Assembly (NCBI GenBank): GCA_965277075.1
Contig: OZ255707.1
Span: 3,038,001-3,102,000, forward strand
Direction of reading: 5' to 3'
DNA length: 64,000 nucleotides
From: Lustribacter sp965277075
Lineage (GTDB): Bacteria > Vulcanimicrobiota > Vulcanimicrobiia > Vulcanimicrobiales > Vulcanimicrobiaceae
Part shown: positions 8,290 to 16,335 of the stretch, piece after piece
Layout of the letters: the number at the start of each line of letters is the position of its first letter
How positions within the stretch are numbered: the first letter of the stretch is position 1
Made by a program: the position numbers and the translations under genes
Notes under the pieces: model-generated
Database searches by the model: none
The model's input: the letters and a program-made list of their open reading frames with translations, nothing else
What the model was told of the DNA's origin: nothing

Positions 8290-9267
8290 ATGCTTGCTCG
8301 ATGCACTTGCCGCTCCATGTGCGCACTGGTTACCGCACTTGTGTCACTGTCCACCGTAGGGCTCCAAATTTCCAGCGCCCGGGGTGACGGTCTGACAGCG
8401 CTACGCGTGATGACGACGCCAATCGAGAACGGGGCAGAAGTCTATTACGCCAAGGAGCTCGGCTTCTTCGAGCAGGCCGGGCTGGACGTCGACGTTCAAT
8501 CCGTCCAGAGCGGAAGCGCAATCGCGGCCGCCGTCACCTCAGGCGCCGCGGACATCGGCTTCTCAAGCATCGTGCCGTTGGCAATCGCGCATACGAAACA
8601 CATTCCGTTCGTGCTGATCGCGCCGGGCGGCGAGTGGACGCAAGAAGCGCGAAACAGCGCCTTGTACGTCGGATCGGCGTCGACGATTCGCACGGGCAAG
8701 GATTTGAACGGAAAGACCGTCGGGATCGCGGGGCTGGGTACGCTGGGCGATTACGCCGTCCGCGCGTGGATCGATCGCCACGGTGGGGATGCGACGACGG
8801 TCAAGTTCGTCGAGTTGCCCTATTCGGCGATGGTCGAAGCGTTGCGAGCCGGCCGCATCGATGCGGCATCCCTGAACGAACCATTCCTCAACGAAGGAAA
8901 AAAGAACGGACGATTTCTGGGCTATCAGGACGACGCGCTTGCAAGTAGGTTTCTGATCGGGGGCTGGTTCTCTACCCCCGACTGGGCGCGCGATCACGCC
9001 GCCCTCGTACAGCGCTTCGCCGCCGTCATGCGGCAGGCGGCAAAGTGGGCAAACGATCCGGCCAATCGGGTGGCCTCGGCAGCCATTCTCGTCAAATACA
9101 CGCACGCAGATCCGGCGTTGATCGGAAACATGGTACGTGTCCATTTTGGTGACACGATCACCGCCGCAGACGTCCAGCCGCAGATCGACGTCGCCGCGAA
9201 GTATATGCCGTTCCCTGATTTCGCGGCTCAGATGATTATCGTGGGATCGCCGAACGCGTCGCGTTGA
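8290..9267 (+). CDS. NMT1/SsuA-type ABC substrate-binding protein
   Basis: A 325-residue exported binding protein with signal segment CALVTALVSLSTVGLQISSA. The mature start LRVMTTPIENGAEVYYAKEL is followed by GFFEQAGLDVDVQSVQSGSA and a C-terminal DPALIGNMVRVHFG region. These are features of the SsuA/THI5/NMT1 superfamily, which binds sulfonates, nitrate, pyrimidines or aromatics. ATG at 8290 was chosen over TTG at 8284 because GGGAGG lies eight bases upstream of it. No permease or ATPase is adjacent. The gene is convergent with a nitrile hydratase operon ending 11 bases away, so a nitrile or amide ligand is possible but unproven. Confidence 0.88.
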   Translation: MLARCTCRSMCALVTALVSLSTVGLQISSARGDGLTALRVMTTPIENGAEVYYAKELGFFEQAGLDVDVQSVQSGSAIAAAVTSGAADIGFSSIVPLAIAHTKHIPFVLIAPGGEWTQEARNSALYVGSASTIRTGKDLNGKTVGIAGLGTLGDYAVRAWIDRHGGDATTVKFVELPYSAMVEALRAGRIDAASLNEPFLNEGKKNGRFLGYQDDALASRFLIGGWFSTPDWARDHAALVQRFAAVMRQAAKWANDPANRVASAAILVKYTHADPALIGNMVRVHFGDTITAADVQPQIDVAAKYMPFPDFAAQMIIVGSPNASR

Positions 9268-9278
9268 TTCCGTACGCG

Positions 9279-9647
9279 TTATGGTTTGAAATCTTCGACG
9301 CGCAATTCGATCGCCGATCCGTGGGGCGTACGGTCGGCGGCGTGATCCCAGGCGTCGTGATACCGCACGAGCGACTCGCGATCGGTAAGACCCGTTTCGG
9401 CAACAATACGTTCGAGGGCGCTTTGCCAGTGCCGATAGTACGTCTCACCGGTATCCGGATCGCCTGACGCTTGCGCGCGCTGAATTTCATCAGCCAAGAC
9501 GGCCGCCCATTGCGGCCAACTGAAGACCCCGCGTTCGAAGAGCGCTACCGCCATGGCGAACGTCTGCGCTTCCCATGGTTCGCGGAACACCGGGCCGTCG
9601 GCATCTCGGAGATGCGCCGGGATGAGTTCGGCGGGCGCCGCGTTCAT
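9279..9647 (-). CDS. Nitrile hydratase accessory (activator) protein
   Basis: A 122-residue protein, third gene of the nitrile hydratase operon. The segments PVFREPWEAQTFAMAVALFE, FSWPQWAAVLADEI and YYRHWQSALERIVAE match the nitrile hydratase accessory family, which is related to the beta subunit N-terminus and helps insert cobalt into the alpha subunit. The ATG overlaps the stop of the beta-subunit gene by four bases. A long upstream in-frame extension inside the beta gene is ignored. Confidence 0.85.
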   Translation of the reverse strand: MNAAPAELIPAHLRDADGPVFREPWEAQTFAMAVALFERGVFSWPQWAAVLADEIQRAQASGDPDTGETYYRHWQSALERIVAETGLTDRESLVRYHDAWDHAADRTPHGSAIELRVEDFKP

Positions 9648-10297
9648 GCGGCCACCAGATAGGGCTCGAACGCCTCGATGGAAATGCTCAACGCCGGGTC
9701 GGCGTCCTCGCCCCAGATCTCGGATGCCGAAAAGACGACGGTGTAGAGCCACTGCGGGTTTTCGCCGACGCCGGCCGCGACTGCGTCCGGAAAGACGTGG
9801 CAACCGCGAATCGCTTCAACGACGCCCTGCTTTTCGCGCGCGTAGCGCGGCAGTCGTGTGTGCGTTGTCGGATTGAGATTCCGCGTCACGACGCGGTCGC
9901 CCAGCGTGAACCGCGGTTCCCTCGTCGCCGGCCGCGAGAACTCGCCGCGTTTCAATGTCGCGACTTCGCCAACGGAGAGTTTGTGAGCCAGCGGCTTCGC
10001 CGCTCGCAGAGATCTGCCGGCGGCGATCTCGTCGGCTTCCACCACACCATGCGCGAGCAGTCGCTGCTCGAGCCCCGTGAACCACTTCTTGTAATATGAG
10101 AAGCTCAAGTAATCGATCGGATCCATCGCTTCGATTGAAGCGCGTGAGTGATCGATATGCCAGAGCCCGGCCGAGCCCATGGCGCGTTGCAGCGCATAGA
10201 CGCGGCCTTCCCACGCCGCATGGAAGGGCGGCTCGTTCGACTCGGGGAGAACGGGTCCAAAGCCATCCATGCCGCCCAGATCGTGAATCGAGTTCAC
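9644..10297 (-). CDS. nthB: Nitrile hydratase beta subunit
   Basis: A 217-residue protein beginning MNSIHDLGGMDGFGPVLP, the hallmark N-terminus of the beta subunit. HAAWEGRVYALQRAM and the C-terminal beta-roll, with LGDRVVTRNLNPTTHTRLPR and GVVEAIRGCHVFPDA, complete the family pattern. With the alpha subunit it forms the cytoplasmic enzyme that hydrates nitriles to amides. It overlaps the alpha gene by four bases, in the order alpha, beta, accessory. Confidence 0.93.
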   Translation of the reverse strand: MNSIHDLGGMDGFGPVLPESNEPPFHAAWEGRVYALQRAMGSAGLWHIDHSRASIEAMDPIDYLSFSYYKKWFTGLEQRLLAHGVVEADEIAAGRSLRAAKPLAHKLSVGEVATLKRGEFSRPATREPRFTLGDRVVTRNLNPTTHTRLPRYAREKQGVVEAIRGCHVFPDAVAAGVGENPQWLYTVVFSASEIWGEDADPALSISIEAFEPYLVAA

Positions 10298-10917
10298 GAT
10301 GCGACGTCGTGGGGCCGCCGCGCGACTTCCGTTCCGATCATGCTGTTACGCGTTACGAGCGCGGCCAATTGCTCTTCGGTCCATCCGTCGGTCCCGTCCG
10401 GACGCATCGGCAGAACGATGAAGCGCGTCTCGGCGGTCGAGTCCCATATGCGGATCGCCGTTTCGTCGGGCAACGTCACGCCGAAGTCGGCAAGCACGCC
10501 TTTGGGATCTCGCACGGCACGCGAACGAAATGGTGCTGATTTGTACCAGACCGGCGGCAGTCCGAGCACTTCCCACGGATAACACGAACAGAGGGTGCAC
10601 ACGACCATGTTGTGCGTTTTTGTCGTGTTCTCGATGGCGATGAGATCGCTCCCGACGGGAGTGGTATGGCCGAGCGCGTTAACGGCCGCGGTCGCGTTTT
10701 CGAGAACGCGGCGTTTGAACTCCGGATCGCTCCATGCGCGCGCGACGACGCGTGCACCGATGCGCGGCCCGATGCGAGTCTCGAACGCCTCGACGATGCT
10801 GTCGAGCGTGGCCGGATCGACGTAGCCTTTCTCGGTAAGAATCGTCTCGAGCGCACGGACGCGTAGCTGCATTTCACCGAGCTCCGAGCCGTGGTCGTGG
10901 TCGTGGTCTGCTGACAA
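10294..10917 (-). CDS. nthA: Nitrile hydratase alpha subunit, cobalt type
   Basis: A 207-residue protein with a TTG start ten bases after GGAAGG. It has the His-rich N-terminus usual for the family (SADHDHDHG). The metal-binding motif is C107-T-L-C110-S-C112; threonine at the second position marks the non-corrin cobalt type rather than the iron type (which has serine). The enzyme converts R-CN to the amide. No amidase gene lies next to it to hydrolyse the amide. A solute-binding-protein gene ends head-on to this operon. Confidence 0.93.
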   Translation of the reverse strand: MSADHDHDHGSELGEMQLRVRALETILTEKGYVDPATLDSIVEAFETRIGPRIGARVVARAWSDPEFKRRVLENATAAVNALGHTTPVGSDLIAIENTTKTHNMVVCTLCSCYPWEVLGLPPVWYKSAPFRSRAVRDPKGVLADFGVTLPDETAIRIWDSTAETRFIVLPMRPDGTDGWTEEQLAALVTRNSMIGTEVARRPHDVAS

Positions 10918-11153
10918 TGCGTAGCCTTCCGAAAAGAACGGGCTCAGCGTTTCGGCGAGCCGGATCGGATTTCAGTTACGAGAGAAAGCCGAACACAACC
11001 GTTCTGATGCGACGACTTCGCGCACCCTGCGTCCGTCCGGCGACGACGATGAGTCGAGCGCCGATTGTTTAGCGCCGCGAGCGCTCGGCGTGCGAGTTGT
11101 ACTCTCAGGCGCGCGCGTTCTGCACTCACGCACGCGACCGCCCCGACCGACGC

Positions 11154-11182
11154 TTGACGTCGTGGATCATTCGTAATAGTGT
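11154..11182 (+). promoter_or_regulatory. Candidate promoter of the Rrf2-regulator operon
   Basis: TTGACG at 11154-11159 and TAGTGT at 11177-11182 are separated by 17 bases. An inverted repeat TTAGT...ACTAA (11182-11200) covers the start codon at 11190 and could be an autoregulatory operator. Confidence 0.45.
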
Positions 11183-11189
11183 TAGTTAC

Positions 11190-11651
11190 ATGAGTACTAA
11201 TAGTCGCCTTTCATCATCGGTCCACGCGCTGCTGCATCTTGCCGAACGCGGCACGCCGCTGACCTCGGAGACTATGGCCGACTCGCTGCGCACGAATCCG
11301 GTCGTCGTTCGCCAGACGATGGCCGGCTTGCGTGACGCCGGGATCGTGCGCTCCGAACGCGGTCATGGAGGCGGTTGGTCTCTCGTGCGTGACGCCGCTT
11401 CGATCACGCTACGGGATGTGTACGTCGCCTTGGGGTCGCCTGCACTCTTCTCACTGCGCAATCGGAGCGAGAATCCGAATTGCCTCGTCGAGCAGGCCGT
11501 GAATGCCGCGTTGTCGTCTGCCACCGCCGACGCGCAAACGCAGTTCGTCGAACGCCTCGGCGCAGTGTCCCTCGCGTCGATGTTGCAGAAATTTCACGCG
11601 TTCAACGCCTCGGCATCGAACGTTCAGGAGGTGTGCGCCGATGCGGTATGA
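11190..11651 (+). CDS. Rrf2-family transcriptional regulator
   Basis: A 153-residue protein with the Rrf2 winged-helix N-terminus: LSSSVHALLHLAERGTPLTS, then the recognition segment RTNPVVVRQTMAGLRDAGIV and the wing SERGHGGGWSL. It has a single cysteine, so it lacks the three-cysteine Fe-S site of IscR or NsrR and is closer to the YwnA/HypR type that senses other redox or small-molecule signals. It overlaps the following flavoenzyme gene by 11 bases and probably controls it. Confidence 0.87.
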   Translation: MSTNSRLSSSVHALLHLAERGTPLTSETMADSLRTNPVVVRQTMAGLRDAGIVRSERGHGGGWSLVRDAASITLRDVYVALGSPALFSLRNRSENPNCLVEQAVNAALSSATADAQTQFVERLGAVSLASMLQKFHAFNASASNVQEVCADAV

Positions 11652-12555
11652 CGTGATTGTCGTCGGTGGAAGCTTTGCCGGGCTCTCCGCTGCGCTCCAC
11701 ATCGCGCGCGCACGCAGCAGCGTGATCGTCGTCGACGCGGGCCTTCCGCGCAATCGATTTGCCGCGCACTCGCACGGGCTCATCGCGCAAGACGGACTCC
11801 CGCCTGCCGCTATCCTGGACGCGGCGCGCGCACAACTCGCGAACTATCAAACCGTGACGCTTCTGCATGGCGAGGTCACGACCGTGAACCGGACGGCGGA
11901 CGGTTTCGAGATCGAGCTGGCCGACGGTTCGCGCGCCGTCGGGCGCCGCATCTTGCTGTCCACCGGCATCACGGACATTCTTCCGGAGATTCCGGGGCTT
12001 GCCGAGCGTTGGGGCAAGAGCGTTTTTCACTGCCCATACTGCCACGGCTACGAGATCGGCGGTGGAAACATCGGCGTTATTGCAAGCGGCCCCTTATCCG
12101 TGCACGGCGCGTCGCTGATCGCCGATTGGGGCGACGTGACGTTTTTCACCAACGGAAGCGCCATGCCCGACGAAGATGCGCGCGTTCTGTTTCGAACGCG
12201 CAAGATCGCGATCGTCGGAGAGCCGATCGCCGAACTCGTCGGGCCTTCGCCGCAAACGGACGGCGCGCGCTTGAGCGACGGCCGTCTCGTTCCCGTGCGT
12301 GCATTCTTTATCGGTCCGCCGTTTCGTATGACGAGTCCGTTGGCGCAGACACTCGGCTGCGCGTTTGAGGTAACGCCGGTGGGCGCCATCGTAAGCACCG
12401 ATATGTGGAAGCAGACGACGATGCCGGGCGTATACGCGGCCGGCGACAACGCGCGCATGCAGCAGAGCATCACGTTTGCCTCAGCCGACGGCGTCGCCGC
12501 GGGCGTCGGAATTCATCAATCGCTCATCGCCGAAGAGGTAGCAGCTGCCGCATGA
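11641..12555 (+). CDS. FAD-dependent thioredoxin-reductase-like oxidoreductase
   Basis: A 304-residue protein with the FAD-binding fingerprint VIVVGGSFAGLSAALHIARA at residues 5-24. The redox-active pair is C131-P-Y-C134 inside FHCPYCHGYEIGG, and the C-terminal motif is MPGVYAAGDNARMQQSITFA. The NADPH-binding region is shorter than in true thioredoxin reductases. It likely reduces a thiol or disulfide partner, or acts as a disulfide oxidase. It is translationally coupled to the upstream Rrf2 gene and overlaps a downstream methyltransferase gene by four bases. Confidence 0.87.
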   Translation: MRYDVIVVGGSFAGLSAALHIARARSSVIVVDAGLPRNRFAAHSHGLIAQDGLPPAAILDAARAQLANYQTVTLLHGEVTTVNRTADGFEIELADGSRAVGRRILLSTGITDILPEIPGLAERWGKSVFHCPYCHGYEIGGGNIGVIASGPLSVHGASLIADWGDVTFFTNGSAMPDEDARVLFRTRKIAIVGEPIAELVGPSPQTDGARLSDGRLVPVRAFFIGPPFRMTSPLAQTLGCAFEVTPVGAIVSTDMWKQTTMPGVYAAGDNARMQQSITFASADGVAAGVGIHQSLIAEEVAAAA

Positions 12556-13184
12556 ACGTCGAACGCGACGCCAATTTTTGGGACGACCGATATCGTTCGC
12601 ACGACGCGCTATGGTCGGGCGAGCCCAACGCTCAACTGATCGCGGAGGCCGCTGGACTTGCGCCCCGCTTTGCGCTCGATGTCGGTTGCGGCGAAGGCGC
12701 GGATGCGATCTGGCTCGCGCAGCGTGGTTGGCGCGTCACAGCGACCGACATCTCCGGAGTGGCTCTCGAGCGCGGTCGCGCGCAAGCCCGTGTCGTCGGC
12801 GACGACGTCGCGGGCCGCATCGACTGGCTCCTCGCCGACGTTCTCTCGTGGGAACCGCCGGCGGCCGCATACGACCTCGTGTCGATGCACTTCGTGCATT
12901 TCGCGAATCCCGCACGTGACCGCGTCTTTCGGCGGCTCGCCGCAGCCGTCAAACCGCACGGAACGTTTTTGATCGTGGCTCACCACCCATCGGACCTCCA
13001 GACGACGGCGCGCCGGTGGCGGATGCCGGAGTACTTCTATACCGCCGAAGATGTCGCGGCGTCTCTCGAAGCGCGGCACTGGGACGTCCGCGTCGCTGAA
13101 GCGCGCGCCCGCTGGATCGCCGATCCCGATGGGCAGAACATCACGATTCACGACACGATCCTGCGAGCGCGACGAGAGCCGTGA
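12552..13184 (+). CDS. Class I SAM-dependent methyltransferase
   Basis: A 210-residue protein. NFWDDRYRSHDALWSGEPNA at the N-terminus, then motif I ALDVGCGEGADAIWLAQRG and motif II/III WLLADVLSW are typical of the TehB/thiopurine-like methyltransferases often found in detoxification operons. It starts four bases before the end of the flavoenzyme gene. The substrate is unknown; the operon context with a thiol-redox enzyme hints at a reactive or chalcogen-containing compound. Confidence 0.85.
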   Translation: MNVERDANFWDDRYRSHDALWSGEPNAQLIAEAAGLAPRFALDVGCGEGADAIWLAQRGWRVTATDISGVALERGRAQARVVGDDVAGRIDWLLADVLSWEPPAAAYDLVSMHFVHFANPARDRVFRRLAAAVKPHGTFLIVAHHPSDLQTTARRWRMPEYFYTAEDVAASLEARHWDVRVAEARARWIADPDGQNITIHDTILRARREP

Positions 13185-13233
13185 GCACATCATACTGACG
13201 GAGCGGGACGCACTGCTTGCGAACGTTCGCGCG

Positions 13234-13629
13234 ATGAGAAAAACGCGCATCGTTGCCGACGGCGTGCCCGAGCCGCCTGCGAACACGTTCTCGAACGCCA
13301 TCGTGGTCGATCGGGCGATCTACGTATCGGGTCAAACCGCGGGCCTGGCCGACGGCACCATCGCCGGTGAGAACGATGTGCGTACCCAGGCGTCGCAGGC
13401 GTTCGACAACATCCGCCGATTACTGGAAGCCGCGGGCGCGACGATGGCCGACGTCGTCAAGTTGACCGTCTATCTCACCGACATGTCGACCCGCGCGCAA
13501 TTCAGCGAAGCGCGACGCGGATTCTTCAGCGGGGATTTTCCGTGTTCGACGCTCGTCGAAGTTTCGGCGCTCGCGCAGCCGGGTTTCCTCGTGGAGATCG
13601 AGGCGATTGCCGTACGCAATTCGGAATGA
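13234..13629 (+). CDS. RidA/YjgF-family protein
   Basis: A 131-residue protein with the RidA pattern: AIVVDRAIYVSGQTAGLADG, QASQAFDNIRRLLEAAGATM, DVVKLTVYLTDMSTRAQFSE and the C-terminal ALAQPGFLVEIEAIAV. The conserved arginine of the active site of deaminating RidA (near CTLVEVSALA) is not present as CTR, so enamine/imine deaminase activity is uncertain. Start at ATG 13234. The next gene overlaps its stop. Confidence 0.85.
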   Translation: MRKTRIVADGVPEPPANTFSNAIVVDRAIYVSGQTAGLADGTIAGENDVRTQASQAFDNIRRLLEAAGATMADVVKLTVYLTDMSTRAQFSEARRGFFSGDFPCSTLVEVSALAQPGFLVEIEAIAVRNSE

Positions 13630-13670
13630 GTTTCGAGCAGCAAGCAAATCACAGGAAGGCCGATGTTCTC

Positions 13671-14468
13671 GTGCGTCGATTCATCGTCATCGCGATCGCT
13701 TTTTTGCTTGTTCGTGCGCTTCCCGCGCAGGCGCAAACACCGTCGCCCTTGCCCTCGCCGTCGCCCTCGGGCATGCGTGCGCCGCTTGGGTTTGATGCGC
13801 ACGCACACACCGACGTCACGATAACGACCCCGTCGGGTACGTTTCGCGTTACGGCGCGATTTGCGGTCGTGCAACGCGATCAGCTGTCGCGACTCGACAT
13901 CCTTTCGGTGCAAAGCGACACGTTGCCGGTCCCGACCAGCCGATTAACCTTGGTGGTCGATCGCCTGTCAAACACGGTAACGATTTGGAACGCTGCGAGC
14001 AAGACGTATGTCGTGCAATCAGTTGTCCCGTTCGGCCGAGGCGCGACGCCGGTGAGCCGTCCGTCTGCCGCGCCTCCCTCGAAGCCGCTCAGCTCGCGTT
14101 CGCCGTTCGCCGATCTTGAAATCTTTGCCGTGTCGATCGCTCTCACGGGCCATACGACCACGGCCACGTTGGCGACGACCGGCCTTACGGCAAACGTCGA
14201 CTTTCGCAAGGCGGGCGACAAGGCGACCTCACATCTTACTGCGGCGCTCCAGCTCGCCGACGATTTCGCGGCATTTCCCATTACGATCGAAGCAACGGTC
14301 GACCCCGGAACGACAGCGTTTAGCGGCAAACTCGCTTACGCCGTGGATGATTTCGTTCGCGACTCCGCACCAACGACGAGCTTCACGATTCCCACCGGCT
14401 ATAGTAAAGCCGAATTGATCTCGGTCCTGCTCGGGCGCCCGGCCAAACGCGCCTTGCCAACTCGTTAG
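13671..14468 (+). CDS. Secreted protein of unknown function
   Basis: A 265-residue protein with signal segment RRFIVIAIAFLLVRALPAQA followed by a proline-serine-rich linker. GTG at 13671 was chosen because AGGAAGG lies 11 bases upstream and the signal peptide begins there; ATG at 13626, overlapping the RidA stop, is an alternative. The mature part is beta-rich (DAHAHTDVTITTPSGTFRVT, RLTLVVDRLSNTVTIWN) and reminiscent of lipoprotein-carrier-like folds, but no family was recognised. Confidence 0.6.
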   Translation: MRRFIVIAIAFLLVRALPAQAQTPSPLPSPSPSGMRAPLGFDAHAHTDVTITTPSGTFRVTARFAVVQRDQLSRLDILSVQSDTLPVPTSRLTLVVDRLSNTVTIWNAASKTYVVQSVVPFGRGATPVSRPSAAPPSKPLSSRSPFADLEIFAVSIALTGHTTTATLATTGLTANVDFRKAGDKATSHLTAALQLADDFAAFPITIEATVDPGTTAFSGKLAYAVDDFVRDSAPTTSFTIPTGYSKAELISVLLGRPAKRALPTR

Positions 14469-15073
14469 CGTCGTGATGTTGCGACAACCGCGTAAAGCGG
14501 ATCGGCGGCTCGCGGTGCCGATGATAGCTCTTCAATTGAGCGCCATCCGGCGCTCTCGAAATAGTTTGCGACGAGCGACAAATGTGCCCGGTCGTCGAGA
14601 GCCTTCCAGATTGCGACCGCTTTTGTCGGAAAGCAGCGGTTGGAAAACGTGACAATCGCGGGGCCGCCCGGTCGAACGACGCGAGCTACATCACGGAAGA
14701 CAGGAACCGGATTCGTCAGATACTGGATCGAGACGCAGATCGTTGCAGCGTCGAAGCTTGCGTCGGGAAAGGGCAACGTCGCATGCGCATTGAGATCGTG
14801 AACGACATAGGCGTCGAGGCGAGGATTGCGCGCGAGTTCGTCGGCGTTCATCCCCAAACCGACCACACGCGCATACACGACATCGGGCGGCAGATGACTC
14901 ACCCAGCTGCTCATGAGATCGAGGACCTCGCCACCCGCCGGCAGACGCGCACGGTGCAGCCGCTCGACGTCGGCGATGGCCACTTCGTCGATGTGTTCCA
15001 CAAAGCGCGGCTGGCGATAAAACCGCTCGTCCGGCGATTCATCCGCCCGGGCAAACGCGTTTGGTTCGAGCAT
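14465..15073 (-). CDS. SAM-dependent methyltransferase (type 11)
   Basis: A 202-residue protein starting at the ATG at 15073 (MLEPNAFARADESPDERFYR). Motif I is GGEVLDLMSSWVSHLP, degenerate for the usual glycine pattern. The core methyltransferase pieces DASFDAATICVSIQYLTNPV, FRDVARVVRPGGPAIVTFSN and RCFPTKAVAIWKAL follow. Proteins of this subgroup are uncharacterised. It is divergent from a small helix-turn-helix gene and overlaps the end of the preceding plus-strand gene by four bases. Confidence 0.78.
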   Translation of the reverse strand: MLEPNAFARADESPDERFYRQPRFVEHIDEVAIADVERLHRARLPAGGEVLDLMSSWVSHLPPDVVYARVVGLGMNADELARNPRLDAYVVHDLNAHATLPFPDASFDAATICVSIQYLTNPVPVFRDVARVVRPGGPAIVTFSNRCFPTKAVAIWKALDDRAHLSLVANYFESAGWRSIEELSSAPRAADPLYAVVATSRR

Positions 15074-15145
15074 GGTCCCGTCATTCGATGTGCGCGCGCC
15101 GTACGTCCCCGTAAGAACGGCAGCGCGGGCGTGGAAGCATGCCTC

Positions 15146-15385
15146 ATGCAATCGAGTGACGCAGATGCCACCTGGGACGACCGGCTCCTCCCGCTGCTGA
15201 GCGACCGATGGCAGAGCGCCGACGTCATCGCCTCGCGCGTGGGAGCGAGTCACTTCACGGTCTTGGCGCGGCTTAAGGACATGCTGCGACGAAATCTCGT
15301 CGAACGGCGGATCGTGCAGCATGCGACGAAGAAGCACGCCGGACGACCCGTTCAACAAGCGGAATTTCGCCGAACAGCGCACTAG
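15146..15385 (+). CDS. Small winged-helix DNA-binding protein
   Basis: A 79-residue protein. DDRLLPLLSDRWQSADVIAS followed by RVGASHFTVLARLKDMLRRN and LVERRIVQHATKKH forms a helix-turn-helix plus wing, as in MarR/ArsR-like regulators. It is divergent from a methyltransferase gene at 15073 and may regulate it. Start at ATG 15146; an in-frame GTG lies at 15131. Confidence 0.55.
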   Translation: MQSSDADATWDDRLLPLLSDRWQSADVIASRVGASHFTVLARLKDMLRRNLVERRIVQHATKKHAGRPVQQAEFRRTAH

Positions 15386-16245
15386 CTGCGGCGCGCCAAC
15401 GCTCGTCCGCTTTCAAGGGCCTCGTAGGTGCGCACCGGCGCGGCCATCAGGAAGCGGTAGCCTTCATCGACGATTCGCGCAACGTTCTTCGTGTCGACGT
15501 GCGGGTGACCCACGGGAACGCCATGCGCCTCGCACGTTGCGACGACGCGTTGCATCCATTCGACCACAAGCGGGTGCTCGTATTGACGCGGGACGCCGAG
15601 TTCTTGAGAGAGATCGCCTTCGCCGATGAGGATTGCGCCGATGCCCGGCACGCTCTTCAGAATCTCCGGTAAGTTTTCGATACCGCGCGTGTCTTCCATC
15701 ATCAGAACGACAAGAATCTCACCCATCGGGTTGAGCGGCCACACGTCTGCGCGCGCATAATATTCTTCCTGCGAGACGCCCCAGTAGCGGATCGCCGCCG
15801 TCGGTCCGTCGCCGCGAGTACCGGCGGGCTCGTAGAGCGGTTTGCCCTCGAGTCGCGGATAGCGGCACGCGCTCACCGCGTTATACGCTTCGTCGACCGT
15901 CGAGATGTGCGGCCAGATGATGCCGTAGGCGCCGAGATCGAGCGCCTGTTTCGCATGAAATTGCGCTTTCTCCGAACCGTTTGGCGGAATGCGCACCATC
16001 GGGGTCACGCGCGCTGCGAGGGAGCCGGAACGCGCGATCTGGCCGCGGTTGAGCAAATATTGCAGGCCATCGCGAAGCGCGGCGACGTCCCACGGGTTGT
16101 GTTCCATCTCGAATACCACGCCGTCGTACGCGCTCGTGCTCAGCGCGATCGCAACTTCGCGTTCAGCTTGCGCAAACGTCGTGAACGCGGTTTGCCCGGC
16201 GTCGAGCGCCGCGATGATCGCGTTGAGACGCGGAAGTCCACTCAT
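15382..16245 (-). CDS. HpcH/HpaI-family aldolase
   Basis: A 287-residue protein with TIM-barrel landmarks of class II pyruvate aldolases: YDGVVFEMEHNPWDVAALRD, TPMVRIPPNGSEKAQFHAKQ, the metal-binding MMEDTRG, and ILIGEGDLSQELG near the C-terminus. The family cleaves 4-hydroxy-2-oxo acids to pyruvate and an aldehyde. It is longer than HpaI itself and belongs to an uncharacterised branch. It lies downstream of a solute-binding-protein gene on the same strand, probably in one operon. Start at ATG 16245. Confidence 0.88.
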   Translation of the reverse strand: MSGLPRLNAIIAALDAGQTAFTTFAQAEREVAIALSTSAYDGVVFEMEHNPWDVAALRDGLQYLLNRGQIARSGSLAARVTPMVRIPPNGSEKAQFHAKQALDLGAYGIIWPHISTVDEAYNAVSACRYPRLEGKPLYEPAGTRGDGPTAAIRYWGVSQEEYYARADVWPLNPMGEILVVLMMEDTRGIENLPEILKSVPGIGAILIGEGDLSQELGVPRQYEHPLVVEWMQRVVATCEAHGVPVGHPHVDTKNVARIVDEGYRFLMAAPVRTYEALESGRALARRS

Positions 16246-16335
16246 GGTGCGCCCTTGGCAGCACGCGACCATGCTTCCCGCTCACCTTCGCCTGGGCGTC
16301 GTTCAAAATGGCCGGAGCGCGGTGCTTCGCAGCGT

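Noticed and set aside
8245..8360. Short frame MDGSSNRITFGRPCR upstream of the binding protein as a leader peptide
   Set aside because: It overlaps the real gene in another frame, has no attenuator-like hairpins and is probably chance.
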